Assembly (NCBI RefSeq): GCF_018500185.1 | Contig: NZ_JAHBGI010000004.1 | Span: forward strand, 1-64,000 | Origin: Litoribacter ruber | GTDB taxonomy: Bacteria; Bacteroidota; Bacteroidia; Cytophagales; Cyclobacteriaceae | DNA length: 64,000 nucleotides | Direction: 5' to 3' | Shown here: positions 50,022 to 59,839 of the stretch, piece after piece | How the letters are laid out: every line of letters starts with the position of its first letter | Numbering within the stretch: position 1 is the first letter of the stretch | Position numbers and translations under genes: made by a program | The notes under the pieces: generated by a model | The model's database searches: none | What the model saw: only the letters and a program-made list of their open reading frames with translations | Told to the model about the DNA's origin: nothing

Positions 50022-50707
50022 TGGATGATATGCAGAGAAGCAGTGTATTGAGAACCCAGAATGTAAGTAAATATTTCTATAGTCCTGAAAAAACTCAGGT
50101 GCTAAAGGAGGTTTGTCTGGACGTTAAAAAAGGAGAGTTCGTTTCCGTTATGGGCAAGTCCGGATGCGGAAAATCGACGTTGCTTTACATCCTTTCCACC
50201 ATGGATACTGACTATGAAGGGCAATTGTATATAGAAAATGAACTGGTGACCGGGCTGGATGCAAAGATTCTTTCTAGGATCAGAAATGAGAAAATAGGCT
50301 TTGTATTCCAGTTTCATTATTTGCTCAACGAATTCTCAGCTTTGGAAAATGTGAAAATCCCCGCCATGAAGCTGGGGAGGTACAGTCCAGAGGAAATCGA
50401 ACACAGGGTAATGGAGAAACTTAGGATCTTTGGAATGGAAAGCCATGCGCTCAAAAAAGTACATCAACTTTCCGGTGGTCAAAAGCAAAGGGTAGCCATA
50501 GCCAGAGCACTGATTAATGATCCCCTAATCATCATGGGGGATGAGCCTACCGGGAATCTGGACAAATCCAATAGCGATATCGTCTTTAATATTTTCAAGG
50601 AGCTAGCCACTGAATTTCACCAGACCATGCTTATCGTCACCCACGACGATGAATTTGCCAAAGGGACAGACAGGATTATAGAAATGGAAGACGGTAGGAT
50701 TATATAA
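50021..50707 (+). CDS. ABC transporter ATPase, LolD/MacB-type
   Basis: A 228-residue ATPase with Walker A GKSGCGKST (about 44-52), Q-loop FQFHYLLNE, signature LSGGQKQRVAIARAL (about 149) and Walker B LIIMGDEPTGNLD. It is the energy subunit for the permease at 48768; the start ATG overlaps the permease stop by one base. The unit ends with a terminator. Confidence 0.93.
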   Translation: MDDMQRSSVLRTQNVSKYFYSPEKTQVLKEVCLDVKKGEFVSVMGKSGCGKSTLLYILSTMDTDYEGQLYIENELVTGLDAKILSRIRNEKIGFVFQFHYLLNEFSALENVKIPAMKLGRYSPEEIEHRVMEKLRIFGMESHALKKVHQLSGGQKQRVAIARALINDPLIIMGDEPTGNLDKSNSDIVFNIFKELATEFHQTMLIVTHDDEFAKGTDRIIEMEDGRII

Positions 50708-50730
50708 TTAGATGTGTTAAGTCATAAAAT

Positions 50731-50765
50731 AAGCCTTTAAGCTTGACGCTCAAAGGCTTTTATTG
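50731..50765 (+). terminator. Terminator of the ABC operon
   Basis: AAGCCTTT (50731-50738) pairs with AAAGGCTT (50752-50759), followed by T's. On the other strand it could also end the M28 peptidase gene. Confidence 0.7.
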
Positions 50766-50786
50766 GTTATCCGTTTCCGGTCTTTT

Positions 50787-52283
50787 TTATCTGTCTGTTC
50801 GAGTATTCGTTCCGTCTACAGGAGTTCTTTCATCTCTGTTGGCCAAATCCCATGAGGTATGGAATATTAATCTGGCTCTTTTGGTCATCAACGGGAATTC
50901 GATTTTGTCCACAGTATCCGTGTGCTGGTGATAGTCATCGTGCACGCCGTTGAAGAAGAAGATGACAGGGATATTGTGCTTTGCAAAATTGTAATGATCA
51001 GATCTGTAATAGAATCTGTTTGGATCATCCTCAGCATCATATCTGTAGTCGAGTTTCAGGCCAGTGTAAGTGATGTTATTGTATTCATTGATGGTTTTCA
51101 AATGGCTTGAAAGCATTTCAGAACCGATCACATACACATAGTCTTGGTCTTCGGCATCCTGGTATTCATAGTCAATTCTTCCCACCATATCGATGTTAAT
51201 GTTGTTGACGGTGTTTTCCAAGGGGAAAATTGGATTTTCAGCATAGTATTGTGAGCCTAGAAGTCCTTTTTCCTCACCGGTTACGTTTAGGAAAAGGATG
51301 CTTCTTCTTGGTCTGTGACCATCTTCGGCAGCCTTGGCAAAAGCCTGGGCGATCTCCATTACGGAAACTGTCCCTGATCCATCATCATCTGCGCCGTTGT
51401 TGATTCTTCCTTGGCTGTCGATTCCGATGTGGTCATAGTGTGAAGAAATTACCAAAACCTCCTCTTTTTTATCGGTACCCTCAAGGTAAGCCATCACGTT
51501 TTCCGTACCGACCATTTCCTTGTTTTTCTTCACTTGGAAGGTGGCTTTCTGGCTTTTGATTACCGAAGGGTCGTTTTTGGCGGCTTCTTTAAGCTCTTCT
51601 ACTGAAGAATCAAAAATCTCCGCCATTTTGTTGCTGCTCACCATGAATACCGGCTGCTGCTTGTCTTCGGAGTCAAAACCGAGTCTTCCTCTTCCGGAAA
51701 GCGCTTTGTAACGGTTTGCGATACGGTCAAAATTGGCCTGCCCTTCCATGGTTACGATCACGGCACCGGCTGCTCCGGCATCCATGATGTCCTGGATTAC
51801 GTTTTGAGCTCTTCCGCCGATTGCCCAGATGCCTACCAGTTTATCTTTTACGTCTACTTTTGAGAGGTTTTCTTCATTAGCAAGTCCCAGGAATACAAGG
51901 TCTTTCTTTTCAGAACGTCTCATGTTCCCGTCGCCGATAAATACGAAGTCCTCGTTATTAGTCAGTTTCTGGTTGCCTATTTTCAGGGAAATATCGCCCC
52001 ATTTCACATTGGCAAGTTCGAATTTCTGAAGGTAATCCCCGTCAACAGGACCATCCAAACCGATTTCTTTATAAAAATTAACCAAATACTCGGCGGCCAT
52101 TTTTTGGCCCTTCTCACCGGTTTCACGGCCTTCCATTTCGTCGGAGGCCAAAAATGTGAGGTATTCTTCCAAGTCTGCTTCAGTGATGGTGGAGGCGTAT
52201 TTGATCGCCGTCGCATCCTGAGCCGACACCTGCCATGACATCATAAATGCCATAGCGCCTGCCAAAAGATATCTTTTCTTCAT
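50787..52283 (-). CDS. M28 family zinc aminopeptidase with PA domain
   Basis: A 498-residue exported peptidase (signal MKKRYLLAGAMAFMMSWQVSAQ). A protease-associated domain is inserted around 120-250 (IMDAGAAGAVIVTMEGQ). The zinc site shows SSHYDHIG (His, about 285), NNGADDDGSG, TGEEKGLLGS, NIDMVGR and SDHYNF (His). All five usual ligand regions are present. It degrades peptides in the periplasm or outside. Two degenerate CGGTCTT-type heptamers (50771-50784) lie just past its stop. It diverges from gcvP across about 200 bases without a recognisable riboswitch. Confidence 0.9.
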   Translation of the reverse strand: MKKRYLLAGAMAFMMSWQVSAQDATAIKYASTITEADLEEYLTFLASDEMEGRETGEKGQKMAAEYLVNFYKEIGLDGPVDGDYLQKFELANVKWGDISLKIGNQKLTNNEDFVFIGDGNMRRSEKKDLVFLGLANEENLSKVDVKDKLVGIWAIGGRAQNVIQDIMDAGAAGAVIVTMEGQANFDRIANRYKALSGRGRLGFDSEDKQQPVFMVSSNKMAEIFDSSVEELKEAAKNDPSVIKSQKATFQVKKNKEMVGTENVMAYLEGTDKKEEVLVISSHYDHIGIDSQGRINNGADDDGSGTVSVMEIAQAFAKAAEDGHRPRRSILFLNVTGEEKGLLGSQYYAENPIFPLENTVNNINIDMVGRIDYEYQDAEDQDYVYVIGSEMLSSHLKTINEYNNITYTGLKLDYRYDAEDDPNRFYYRSDHYNFAKHNIPVIFFFNGVHDDYHQHTDTVDKIEFPLMTKRARLIFHTSWDLANRDERTPVDGTNTRTDR

Positions 52284-52484
52284 ACTATTTTGTTGTGCGT
52301 GTTGTTTTTTTGAACCTAAAACTAAAAATTTTAATTAGTAGATTAAAATTGAATTCCATGATCGGTCGGCAAAATGGGTATAAATCTTTGGATTTTAAAA
52401 TCATTATCCATCAATAATTTATACATTTGCACAACCAAAAATACCTTGGATATAACCCAAATCATATAACTTCTATCAGCTGAT

Positions 52485-55385
52485 ATGAAAATTAATCTAG
52501 ATCCCTCAGTTAAATTTGAACACCGGCATAATGGGCCTTCCCAAGCGGATATCGCCCACATGTTGGAGAAAATTGGTGTGTCTTCTGTTGATGAATTAAT
52601 AGACCAAACCGTGCCTAAGGCCATTAGGTCTGAGCAAAGTCTGCAGCTTCCTGAAGCTAAGTCAGAAGCGGCCTTTTTAAACGAGTTCAAAAAGCTGGCT
52701 TCCAAAAACAAAATCTTTAAGTCCTATATCGGATTAGGGTATTATGATACGCTGGTGCCTGGGGTGATTTTGAGAAATGTATTGGAAAATCCAGGATGGT
52801 ATACCGCCTACACACCTTACCAGGCAGAAATCGCACAGGGCCGTCTTGAGGCGCTGATCAATTTCCAGACAATGGTCATGGACTTGACCGGCATGGAAAT
52901 GGCCAATGCCTCCCTTTTGGATGAGGGTACGGCTGCCGCCGAAGCGATGACCCTTCTTTATGCTTCCAAAGCAAAATCGAAGAAGAAAGCCACAAAGTTC
53001 TTTGTGGACGAAAAGATTTTCCCTCAGACCAAGGATATCCTATTGACCCGTTCGGTGCCGGTAGGCGTTGATTTGGTGATTGGGCCATTGGCTGAGTTGG
53101 ATCTGACTGATCCGGAATTGTTCGGCTTGATGCTTCAATACCCCAATTCTGACGGGGAGGCAATCAACTATTCTGAATTGGTGGCTTCCGCCAAAGAAAA
53201 CGATGTGTTGACAGCTTTTGCCGCCGACCTTTTGAGTTTGACACTTTTGACACCTCCGGGTGAAATGGGAGCGGATGTGGTAGTGGGTACTACCCAAAGA
53301 TTAGGGGTTCCAATGGGTTTTGGTGGTCCTCATGCTGCCTACTTTGCCACTAAGGAAGCCTACAAGCGTCAGATTCCGGGAAGGATTATCGGCGTGTCTG
53401 TAGACCGAGATGGAAATAGGGCCTACAGGATGGCGCTTCAGACCAGAGAGCAGCATATCAAAAGAGAAAAAGCTACATCGAATATTTGTACCGCACAGGT
53501 ATTGCTAGGAGTGATGGCCGGTATGTATGCCGTATATCATGGACCTAAAGGCTTGAAGGAAATTGCCTCCCGAATCCACGGTTTGGCTAAATTGACCGTC
53601 CAGGGTCTTGCCGAATTAGGGTTTGTGCAGGAAAACAAGAATTTCTTCGATACCATCAAAATAAAAGTGGACGAAGTTCAACAGGAGAAAATCAGGGCGT
53701 TTGCTCTTTCTTCAAAGGTAAACTTCCGATACGAAACCGGGTATATTTTCCTCTCATTTGATGAGGTGAAAACCCTGAAAAACGTTCAGGATATCCTGCA
53801 CATTTTCGCAAAGTCTACCAATAAAACCGCCATAGACATTCAAGAGAAAGTTGCCGGCCTTGAGTTGGAATTGACAGATAACTTGGAGAGAAAGTCATCC
53901 TACTTGGAGCATCCGGTATTCAACCAATACCACTCCGAGCATGAGATGCTTAGATATATCAAGCGCCTTGAGTCAAAGGATTTGAGCTTGACGCATTCCA
54001 TGATTTCATTGGGCTCCTGTACCATGAAACTGAACGCTACCGCGGAGATGATTCCGGTGACATGGCCTGAATTTGGGCAGATGCACCCGTTTGTTCCCCA
54101 GGACCAGGCGGCTGGATACTATGAGATGTTCCAAAACCTGAGAAACTGGTTGAGCGAGATCACAGGGTTTGCCGACACCTCCCTTCAGCCTAACTCTGGC
54201 GCTCAGGGTGAATTTGCCGGCCTCATGGTGATCCGAGCTTATCACCAAAGCAGGGGCGACCACCACAGAAATATTGCCCTTATCCCATCTTCAGCCCACG
54301 GTACCAACCCTGCATCGGCAGTGATGGCGGGTATGAGTGTGGTGATTGTGAAATGTGACGAAAAAGGAAATATTGATCTGGAAGATTTGAAAGCCAAAGC
54401 GGAGAAGTACAAAGACAACCTTTCTTCCCTTTTGGTGACTTACCCATCTACCCACGGTGTGTTTGAAGAGTCTATTCAGGAGATCTGCCAGACCATCCAC
54501 GACAATGGCGGTCAGGTATACATGGACGGTGCCAACATGAACGCCCAGGTTGGGTTGACCAGTCCAGGGAGAATCGGTGCTGACGTATGTCACCTGAATC
54601 TTCACAAAACTTTCTGTATCCCTCATGGTGGAGGTGGACCAGGTATGGGCCCAATCTGTGTGGCTGAGCACCTTGTGCCATTCCTGCCTAGCAACCCGAT
54701 TGTGAAAACAGGAGGTCAGCAGGCCATCCACGCTATTTCGGCTGCACCTTTCGGAAGTGCGTCCATCCTTCCAATTTCATATGCCTACATTGCAATGATG
54801 GGTGGAGACGGACTGACTAACGCTACCAAAATGGCCATCCTTAATGCCAACTACATGAAGGCAAGGCTGGAAGAGCACTACCCGATCCTTTATACTGGAA
54901 CAAAAGGTAGAGCGGCCCACGAAATGATCTTGGACTGCAGAGCCTTTAAGGAGGTTGGAATCGAAGTAGAGGACATTGCTAAGCGATTGATGGACTATGG
55001 ATACCATGCCCCAACAGTTTCCTTCCCTGTAGCTGGTACCCTTATGATTGAGCCTACCGAATCTGAGACGGTGTCTGAATTGGACAAGTTCTGTGATGCC
55101 ATGATTGCTATCAGAGAAGAAATCAAGTCTATCGAAAACGGTACTTTGGATAAGGAAGACAACATGTTGAAAAACGCTCCGCATACAGCTACTTTGGCTT
55201 TGGCAGATGAGTGGAACTTCAGCTACAGCAGACAGCAGGCTGTTTATCCATTGGAATTTGTGAAAAACAATAAGTTCTGGCCATCGGTAAGAAGAATCGA
55301 TTCTGCTTACGGTGACAGAAACTTGATGTGTAGCTGTATCCCGGTGACGGAATATGAGCAAAGCGAGGAAGAAGCGTTGGCATAA
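52485..55385 (+). CDS. gcvP: Glycine dehydrogenase (decarboxylating), P protein
   Basis: A 966-residue PLP enzyme of the glycine cleavage system; the two halves of split versions are fused here. The N-terminal half contains [20 protein letters not shown]; the second has the PLP-binding [16 protein letters not shown] (Lys about 705). It hands the aminomethyl group to lipoylated GcvH, so it depends on LipA (55612-56490) and may share Lpd with the 2-oxoglutarate complex. GcvH and GcvT are not in the window. A terminator follows at 55408. Confidence 0.97.
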   Translation: MKINLDPSVKFEHRHNGPSQADIAHMLEKIGVSSVDELIDQTVPKAIRSEQSLQLPEAKSEAAFLNEFKKLASKNKIFKSYIGLGYYDTLVPGVILRNVLENPGWYTAYTPYQAEIAQGRLEALINFQTMVMDLTGMEMANASLLDEGTAAAEAMTLLYASKAKSKKKATKFFVDEKIFPQTKDILLTRSVPVGVDLVIGPLAELDLTDPELFGLMLQYPNSDGEAINYSELVASAKENDVLTAFAADLLSLTLLTPPGEMGADVVVGTTQRLGVPMGFGGPHAAYFATKEAYKRQIPGRIIGVSVDRDGNRAYRMALQTREQHIKREKATSNICTAQVLLGVMAGMYAVYHGPKGLKEIASRIHGLAKLTVQGLAELGFVQENKNFFDTIKIKVDEVQQEKIRAFALSSKVNFRYETGYIFLSFDEVKTLKNVQDILHIFAKSTNKTAIDIQEKVAGLELELTDNLERKSSYLEHPVFNQYHSEHEMLRYIKRLESKDLSLTHSMISLGSCTMKLNATAEMIPVTWPEFGQMHPFVPQDQAAGYYEMFQNLRNWLSEITGFADTSLQPNSGAQGEFAGLMVIRAYHQSRGDHHRNIALIPSSAHGTNPASAVMAGMSVVIVKCDEKGNIDLEDLKAKAEKYKDNLSSLLVTYPSTHGVFEESIQEICQTIHDNGGQVYMDGANMNAQVGLTSPGRIGADVCHLNLHKTFCIPHGGGGPGMGPICVAEHLVPFLPSNPIVKTGGQQAIHAISAAPFGSASILPISYAYIAMMGGDGLTNATKMAILNANYMKARLEEHYPILYTGTKGRAAHEMILDCRAFKEVGIEVEDIAKRLMDYGYHAPTVSFPVAGTLMIEPTESETVSELDKFCDAMIAIREEIKSIENGTLDKEDNMLKNAPHTATLALADEWNFSYSRQQAVYPLEFVKNNKFWPSVRRIDSAYGDRNLMCSCIPVTEYEQSEEEALA

Positions 55386-55407
55386 GCCATTTAGAGATAA
55401 ATAATTA

Positions 55408-55440
55408 AAAGCCTGAAGGATCATTTCTTCAGGCTTTTTT
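55408..55440 (+). terminator. Terminator of gcvP
   Basis: AAAGCCTGAAG pairs with CTTCAGGCTTT around an 8-base loop, followed by T's. Confidence 0.9.
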
Positions 55441-55548
55441 TATTCTTTGGGTAAATAAATGGAAAGCAGTGGGGTAAAGCAAGTTATTGATGTTGATTTG
55501 GTCTCAAGGCTGTGAAATGTGTCTTAAGTAGCTTCAAAAAGATGGTAG

Positions 55549-55580
55549 AAAAAAAGTCCACACCTTCGAAAGATGTGGAC
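55549..55580 (-). terminator. Terminator of lipA
   Basis: GTCCACA (55556-55562) pairs with TGTGGAC (55574-55580); A's at 55549-55555 give T's on the minus strand. Confidence 0.8.
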
Positions 55581-55611
55581 CCTGTTCTTTTAGTGAGGCT
55601 ATTGCGTCACT

Positions 55612-56490
55612 TTAGACGTTAACATGTCTTTCTGCATGGTAAGAAGACCTTACCAATGGCCCAGATTCTACATATTTTAATCCTCTTTTTAACCCTTCTT
55701 CTCTATAATGGTCAAACAAATCAGGATGGATAAACTCGGCTACCTCGATATGCATCTTGGTCGGCTGAAGGTACTGCCCCAATGTCAGGATATCACAGTC
55801 ATGGGCAACCAGGTCGTCCATCGCCTTATAAACTTCTTCTTGCTTCTCACCCAGCCCAAGCATGATGCCCGTTTTGGTACGCATACCATGGGCTTTGGTG
55901 CGCTTGATCTGTTCCAAAGACCTGGCATATTTTGCCTGAGGTCTTACCCTTCTATATAAGCTCTCCACGGTCTCCATGTTGTGGGAAACAACCTCTTGAC
56001 CACCTTCAATCATACGGAACAAGGCGTCCCAGTTTGATTTGACATCGGGAATCAAGGTTTCTATGGTCGTCTCTGGAGATAGTTTTTTGGTTTCTATTAC
56101 GGTTTGATACCAGATTTCAGCACCCCGGTCTTTTAATTCATCCCGGTTTACCGATGTAATTACCGCATGCTTGACTTGCATCAGCTTGATGGCCTCGGCT
56201 ACTCTTCTAGGCTCATCGGTGTCATACTCCGGCGGGCGGCCAGTGGCCACGGCGCAGAATGAGCAAGATCGTGTACATACATTTCCAAGGATCATGAAAG
56301 TAGCCGTTCCCGCACCCCAGCATTCTCCCATATTGGGACAGTTGCCGCTTTCACAGATCGTGTGAAGCTTGTGCTCGTCTACTAGTTTTCTGACGTGGGC
56401 ATATTCTTTTCCTACAGGAAGCTTTACCCTAAGCCAATTTGGTTTTTTTCGCTTGGTTTGCTCCTCGGATATTACTGGTAATTCGATCAT
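55612..56490 (-). CDS. lipA: Lipoyl synthase
   Basis: A 292-residue radical-SAM enzyme that inserts two sulfurs into octanoyl groups on E2 and GcvH. The auxiliary cluster motif is [12 protein letters not shown] (C-x4-C-x5-C, about 44-55) and the SAM cluster motif CTRSCSFC (C-x3-C-x2-C, about 72-79). The C-terminal end [11 protein letters not shown] includes the conserved Arg-Ser-Ser-Tyr. Length is normal. It is a single gene; the 56552-57283 gene upstream is on the same strand and could be co-transcribed. Confidence 0.97.
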   Translation of the reverse strand: MIELPVISEEQTKRKKPNWLRVKLPVGKEYAHVRKLVDEHKLHTICESGNCPNMGECWGAGTATFMILGNVCTRSCSFCAVATGRPPEYDTDEPRRVAEAIKLMQVKHAVITSVNRDELKDRGAEIWYQTVIETKKLSPETTIETLIPDVKSNWDALFRMIEGGQEVVSHNMETVESLYRRVRPQAKYARSLEQIKRTKAHGMRTKTGIMLGLGEKQEEVYKAMDDLVAHDCDILTLGQYLQPTKMHIEVAEFIHPDLFDHYREEGLKRGLKYVESGPLVRSSYHAERHVNV

Positions 56491-56551
56491 CTGTATTGTC
56501 TTAGCTTATCGCAAAATTAAGGATAAAGGGCGCAAAACCCAACATCCTTAC

Positions 56552-57283
56552 CTATTTCCTAAACCCATAAAACAGGGTGAAGTACACGGAGTGGAAAAAC
56601 TGCCTGTTTTCTACCGTAGGCATGATTTCCGGTGTTTTATGAAAACCCTCAAAGAGGTATCCTAGTTCCATTCCGGTGACATTGCTTTTGAAGACTCCAA
56701 ACTCAAAGGAAAGGGCTGCTTTGGCATGTCCACCTATGGCCAGCTCCGACTCTCCGATGCCTTCAAATATCCTTCCAGGGCCCGTGATTTCAAACCTGCT
56801 CCTGACTCTTTCAGGATCATATTGACCTCTGACCGTTTCGGTTCTGCTGGCAAAATATTCCACATAGTAGGGGGCAATTACGCCTATTGAGGGGCCGATG
56901 GACGAAAGAATGGAGATCTGTACCCCCTGTTGTGGGGCTTTTTTGAACAGGATTAGCTCCCGACCGTAATGCGGCCTGATGGAGTATAAATAATTTGACT
57001 TTCCGAAAATGTAACTGTTGCCAAATGGGGTATTATACCGGACCTCCTTCGGGTTTTTCACATTTACCAGCTCCAAACCATAGAATTGGAAGAGGTCATC
57101 GTTGATCCGGTTGCCTATTTTGACACTCACCCCGCCTATTAGCCCACCGTTTGTGTTTTTGTTTACCCCAAAGAGTACTTCCCGGTCATAATCGTAGTCG
57201 CCGGCATCTTCTCGCTGGGCAAAGGAAAAATGGCTGAGTCCCAAGAAGAGAAGGATAAAAAGATATTTTGCTGAATTGGCCAT
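56552..57283 (-). CDS. Hypothetical outer-membrane barrel-like protein
   Basis: A 243-residue exported protein (signal MANSAKYLFILLFLGLSHFSFAQ). The mature part has barrel-like strands with Tyr/Phe alternation (NYLYSIRPHYGRELILFK) and ends FYGFRK. No family is recognised. It lies about 60 bases upstream of lipA on the same strand, with no terminator between them, so they may share a transcript. Confidence 0.7.
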   Translation of the reverse strand: MANSAKYLFILLFLGLSHFSFAQREDAGDYDYDREVLFGVNKNTNGGLIGGVSVKIGNRINDDLFQFYGLELVNVKNPKEVRYNTPFGNSYIFGKSNYLYSIRPHYGRELILFKKAPQQGVQISILSSIGPSIGVIAPYYVEYFASRTETVRGQYDPERVRSRFEITGPGRIFEGIGESELAIGGHAKAALSFEFGVFKSNVTGMELGYLFEGFHKTPEIMPTVENRQFFHSVYFTLFYGFRK

Positions 57284-57352
57284 GTATTTCTATGGAATTA
57301 AACGCTAATTTTGTCGCTTAAGTTATAAACTTTAAATTAAAAGTAACTGTTT

Positions 57353-57757
57353 ATGCCGACTATAAAAAGCTCCTATTTAGGAAATTTGCGTACCACCTCC
57401 GAGCATCTCCAATCCGGAAACTCCATTATTACCGATGCCCCCGTTGACAACAATGGCCAGGGGCAGGCCTTTTCCCCCACTGATCTGGTGGCTGCTGCAC
57501 TAGCCAACTGTATGGTTACTATAATGGGAATCGTAGCCCGGAGGGCTGGGATGGACCTTGATGGTTTGGAATGGGAAACTACCAAAGTGATGCAGTCCGA
57601 CCCAAGGAAGATTTCGGAAATCCAGGTGGAATTTCACTGGAGCAATGCCCCGGAAGACGCCAAGTTTTTGCAAAAAATAAAAAACGCGGCCAAAACCTGC
57701 CCGGTGGCCTTGAGCATTGATCCTGCCATTAAGCAGAACATAAAATTCAACTTTTAA
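57353..57757 (+). CDS. OsmC/Ohr family protein
   Basis: A 134-residue peroxiredoxin-like protein of the OsmC family that reduces organic hydroperoxides. The two conserved cysteines are in ANCMV (Cys49 region) and CPVAL (Cys117 region). GQGQAFSPTDLVAAALANC is a classic OsmC segment. A possible -7 box TAATTTTG lies at 57306-57313 but its -33 partner is off by several bases. It ends at a terminator (57772-57800). Confidence 0.9.
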   Translation: MPTIKSSYLGNLRTTSEHLQSGNSIITDAPVDNNGQGQAFSPTDLVAAALANCMVTIMGIVARRAGMDLDGLEWETTKVMQSDPRKISEIQVEFHWSNAPEDAKFLQKIKNAAKTCPVALSIDPAIKQNIKFNF

Positions 57758-57771
57758 AGAAGAAATTAGTG

Positions 57772-57800
57772 AGGATTGTGAAGCAATCCTTTCTTTTTTT
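57772..57800 (+). terminator. Terminator of the OsmC gene
   Basis: AGGATTG (57772-57778) pairs with CAATCCT (57784-57790) around TGAAG, followed by a T-rich run. Confidence 0.85.
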
Positions 57801-57845
57801 AATAATATTGTAGCACTCTCCCCCAGGACCTCGTCTAAGTAGAAG

Positions 57846-58412
57846 TTGGAAAATTACGGCAGTTTGGAGCAACATTTAATCAAGGAAGCAAAGAGCGGAA
57901 ATGCAGCAGCGATAGAAAAGCTTTACAGGCACTTCTATGGCTATGCTATGAGCGTTGCCCTTCGATATACCAACACCCGTGATGAAGCTTGCGAGGTGGT
58001 CAATGATAGTTACCTCAAGGCTTTCAGCAAACTTGACCAATATTCTACCGGCAGCAGCTTTAAGGGCTGGTTTCGAAGAATTATTATCAACACATCCATC
58101 GACAATTACCGGAAAAACCAAAAGCACTATGCCGTGCTGGAAATTGACAAAGCCGCTGCGGAGTCGTACGATTCTGATGCCGTGGATGATTTGACCAAAG
58201 AGGAAATTTTGGGGATGCTTAGGGAGCTTCCCGATATTTTAAGGATTGTCTTTAATATGTATGAGATAGAAGGCTTTTCACATAAGGAAATTGGGGAGGA
58301 ACTTGGGTTTCCGAGCAGCTCTTCAAGAACCTATCTGGCGAGAGCCAAGCAGAAATTGAGGGAGAAGTTTATAGTGTTAAATGAAATAAGGGATGAAGGA
58401 TCAGTTCGATAA
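57846..58412 (+). CDS. ECF-type RNA polymerase sigma factor
   Basis: A 188-residue sigma-70 group IV factor. Region 2 includes LYRHFYGYAMSVALRYTNTRDEACEVVNDSYLKAF (read in pieces, about 23-57) and FKGWFRRIIINTSID; region 4 includes LPDILRIVFNMYEIEG and the helix-turn-helix SHKEIGEELGFPSSSSRTYLARAK (read in pieces). The start is TTG at 57846: an in-frame TAG lies two codons upstream, and the first in-frame ATG would remove much of region 2. Its end overlaps the next gene by 20 bases, a sign of coupled expression with a putative anti-sigma partner. Confidence 0.92.
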   Translation: MENYGSLEQHLIKEAKSGNAAAIEKLYRHFYGYAMSVALRYTNTRDEACEVVNDSYLKAFSKLDQYSTGSSFKGWFRRIIINTSIDNYRKNQKHYAVLEIDKAAAESYDSDAVDDLTKEEILGMLRELPDILRIVFNMYEIEGFSHKEIGEELGFPSSSSRTYLARAKQKLREKFIVLNEIRDEGSVR

Positions 58413-59823
58413 AAGACTGGCGGAGAAAATAAAATCCTCCTTCGATGACTATCACGAGGAGGTGGATCCCAGGGAATGGGAGAAGTTTTCTGATGCCTTT
58501 TTCGCAAGTGAAAAACCAAAGCGGTTTTTACTTTGGCCTTGGCTAGTGGCCGGTATGGCGGCCGCATGCCTGGCCCTTGGGGTTATCCTTTATCCCCTAT
58601 TGTATGGAAATGAGGCTGGCCCCCTGGTAGCCGAATGGACTAACCCATCCAGTAAGCCTCCTAAAATCACGGAAGAGTCAGCCATTGAACAAAAAGAAAC
58701 AGGGGCTGAAGAAAATGTCGGCCAATCAAATACAATAGCTTCACCAAAAGTGGAGAATTTGCAAGAAGCTCGCACGAAAGAATCTTCAGTTATTACAGAA
58801 GAACCTCAGCCTAAAATTGTCATCCCGCAGGCCATGGTGGCTCAGGCGGAGGTATCAACCTCGAGTGAACAAATATTTACTCCTAGCACAATTGCGCTTG
58901 TACCTGAAGGACTTCCCGAGCTTGGCGGTTTTGAATTGCCATCCAGAACATTGGCCTTTGGAAAGGTAACCGAAAGAAATTTTGGTGGGATGGAGGACAA
59001 TCTAGCCACAAACCTGATCGTGGCCACAGAAGTAGAGGAAAAGAAAATTAATCCAATAATGACTGAGGAGGATGCCAAGCGAAAGCTTCAGGATTGGTCA
59101 ATGGCTGATGCCGCTGAAATCGAAAAGAAAAAAGATACTAACCCCATGAGGTTGGGGGTATTGGTGGCTCCGCAATCCAACTCAAACACTTCCATGGGGT
59201 TGAATCTTGGGGCAGGAGTGGTGTCTGAAATCCCTTTGAGTAAGAGGCTAAAAGTGGACGTGGGGGTGACATATGCCCGACAGAGCATGATTCCGCAGCA
59301 AAACCAGCAACTCATGATGGTCAGTGCCGCCCATTCAGGCAATGATGGTCTAAATCGGAATTCAATGCAAACCATGGCGTTTTCGGCCGCCAGCACCGCT
59401 ACTCCTAGCCCAAGGAATTATGAATTGAACATAGCCAACTTGGATATTCCGATCAACTTGAAATATAAAGTGATGGACAAACCGCAGGCAGGCCTTTATG
59501 TGATCAGTGGGCTTTCCAGCATGGTTTATCTTAACCAGACTACAGTTGAAAGTTATACGCAGCCAAGTTTTGGTTTCGGTCCACAGGGTTCAGCCGCAGA
59601 CGCGGTGATATCCAATGAACTGACCCCCGAGGGTGGGGAAGGCGGAGTGGACCTTGGCAGGATGCTCAATTTATCTTTTGGCTACGAACATAGCTTGACT
59701 AATGGGACCTTTTTGTCCATCGAGCCCTTCTATAAAATGCCTCTTGGAAACATGACCTTCATCGATCAGCAGTTTTCTATCGGAGGCGTCAACTTGAGAA
59801 TGAATTTCCAATTCAGAAAATAA
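58393..59823 (+). CDS. Putative dual-membrane anti-sigma factor with C-terminal barrel (Dma-like)
   Basis: A 476-residue protein in three parts. Residues 1-43 are a charged cytoplasmic segment (DQFDKRLAEKIKSSFDDYHEE and PREWEKFSDAFF). A transmembrane helix spans about 45-71. A long Glu/Lys/Ser-rich periplasmic linker (about 72-240) leads to a strand-rich C-terminal part (about 245-476) that looks like an outer-membrane barrel and ends GGVNLRMNFQFRK. This inner-membrane plus barrel plan matches the Dma proteins described in Bacteroides thetaiotaomicron. It overlaps the upstream ECF sigma gene, supporting an anti-sigma role. The role is inferred. Confidence 0.75.
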   Translation: MKDQFDKRLAEKIKSSFDDYHEEVDPREWEKFSDAFFASEKPKRFLLWPWLVAGMAAACLALGVILYPLLYGNEAGPLVAEWTNPSSKPPKITEESAIEQKETGAEENVGQSNTIASPKVENLQEARTKESSVITEEPQPKIVIPQAMVAQAEVSTSSEQIFTPSTIALVPEGLPELGGFELPSRTLAFGKVTERNFGGMEDNLATNLIVATEVEEKKINPIMTEEDAKRKLQDWSMADAAEIEKKKDTNPMRLGVLVAPQSNSNTSMGLNLGAGVVSEIPLSKRLKVDVGVTYARQSMIPQQNQQLMMVSAAHSGNDGLNRNSMQTMAFSAASTATPSPRNYELNIANLDIPINLKYKVMDKPQAGLYVISGLSSMVYLNQTTVESYTQPSFGFGPQGSAADAVISNELTPEGGEGGVDLGRMLNLSFGYEHSLTNGTFLSIEPFYKMPLGNMTFIDQQFSIGGVNLRMNFQFRK

Positions 59824-59839
59824 ATAAATTTTACTACAT

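Noticed and set aside
52284-52484. Glycine riboswitch upstream of gcvP
   Set aside because: No conserved glycine-riboswitch core could be found in the 200-base gap.
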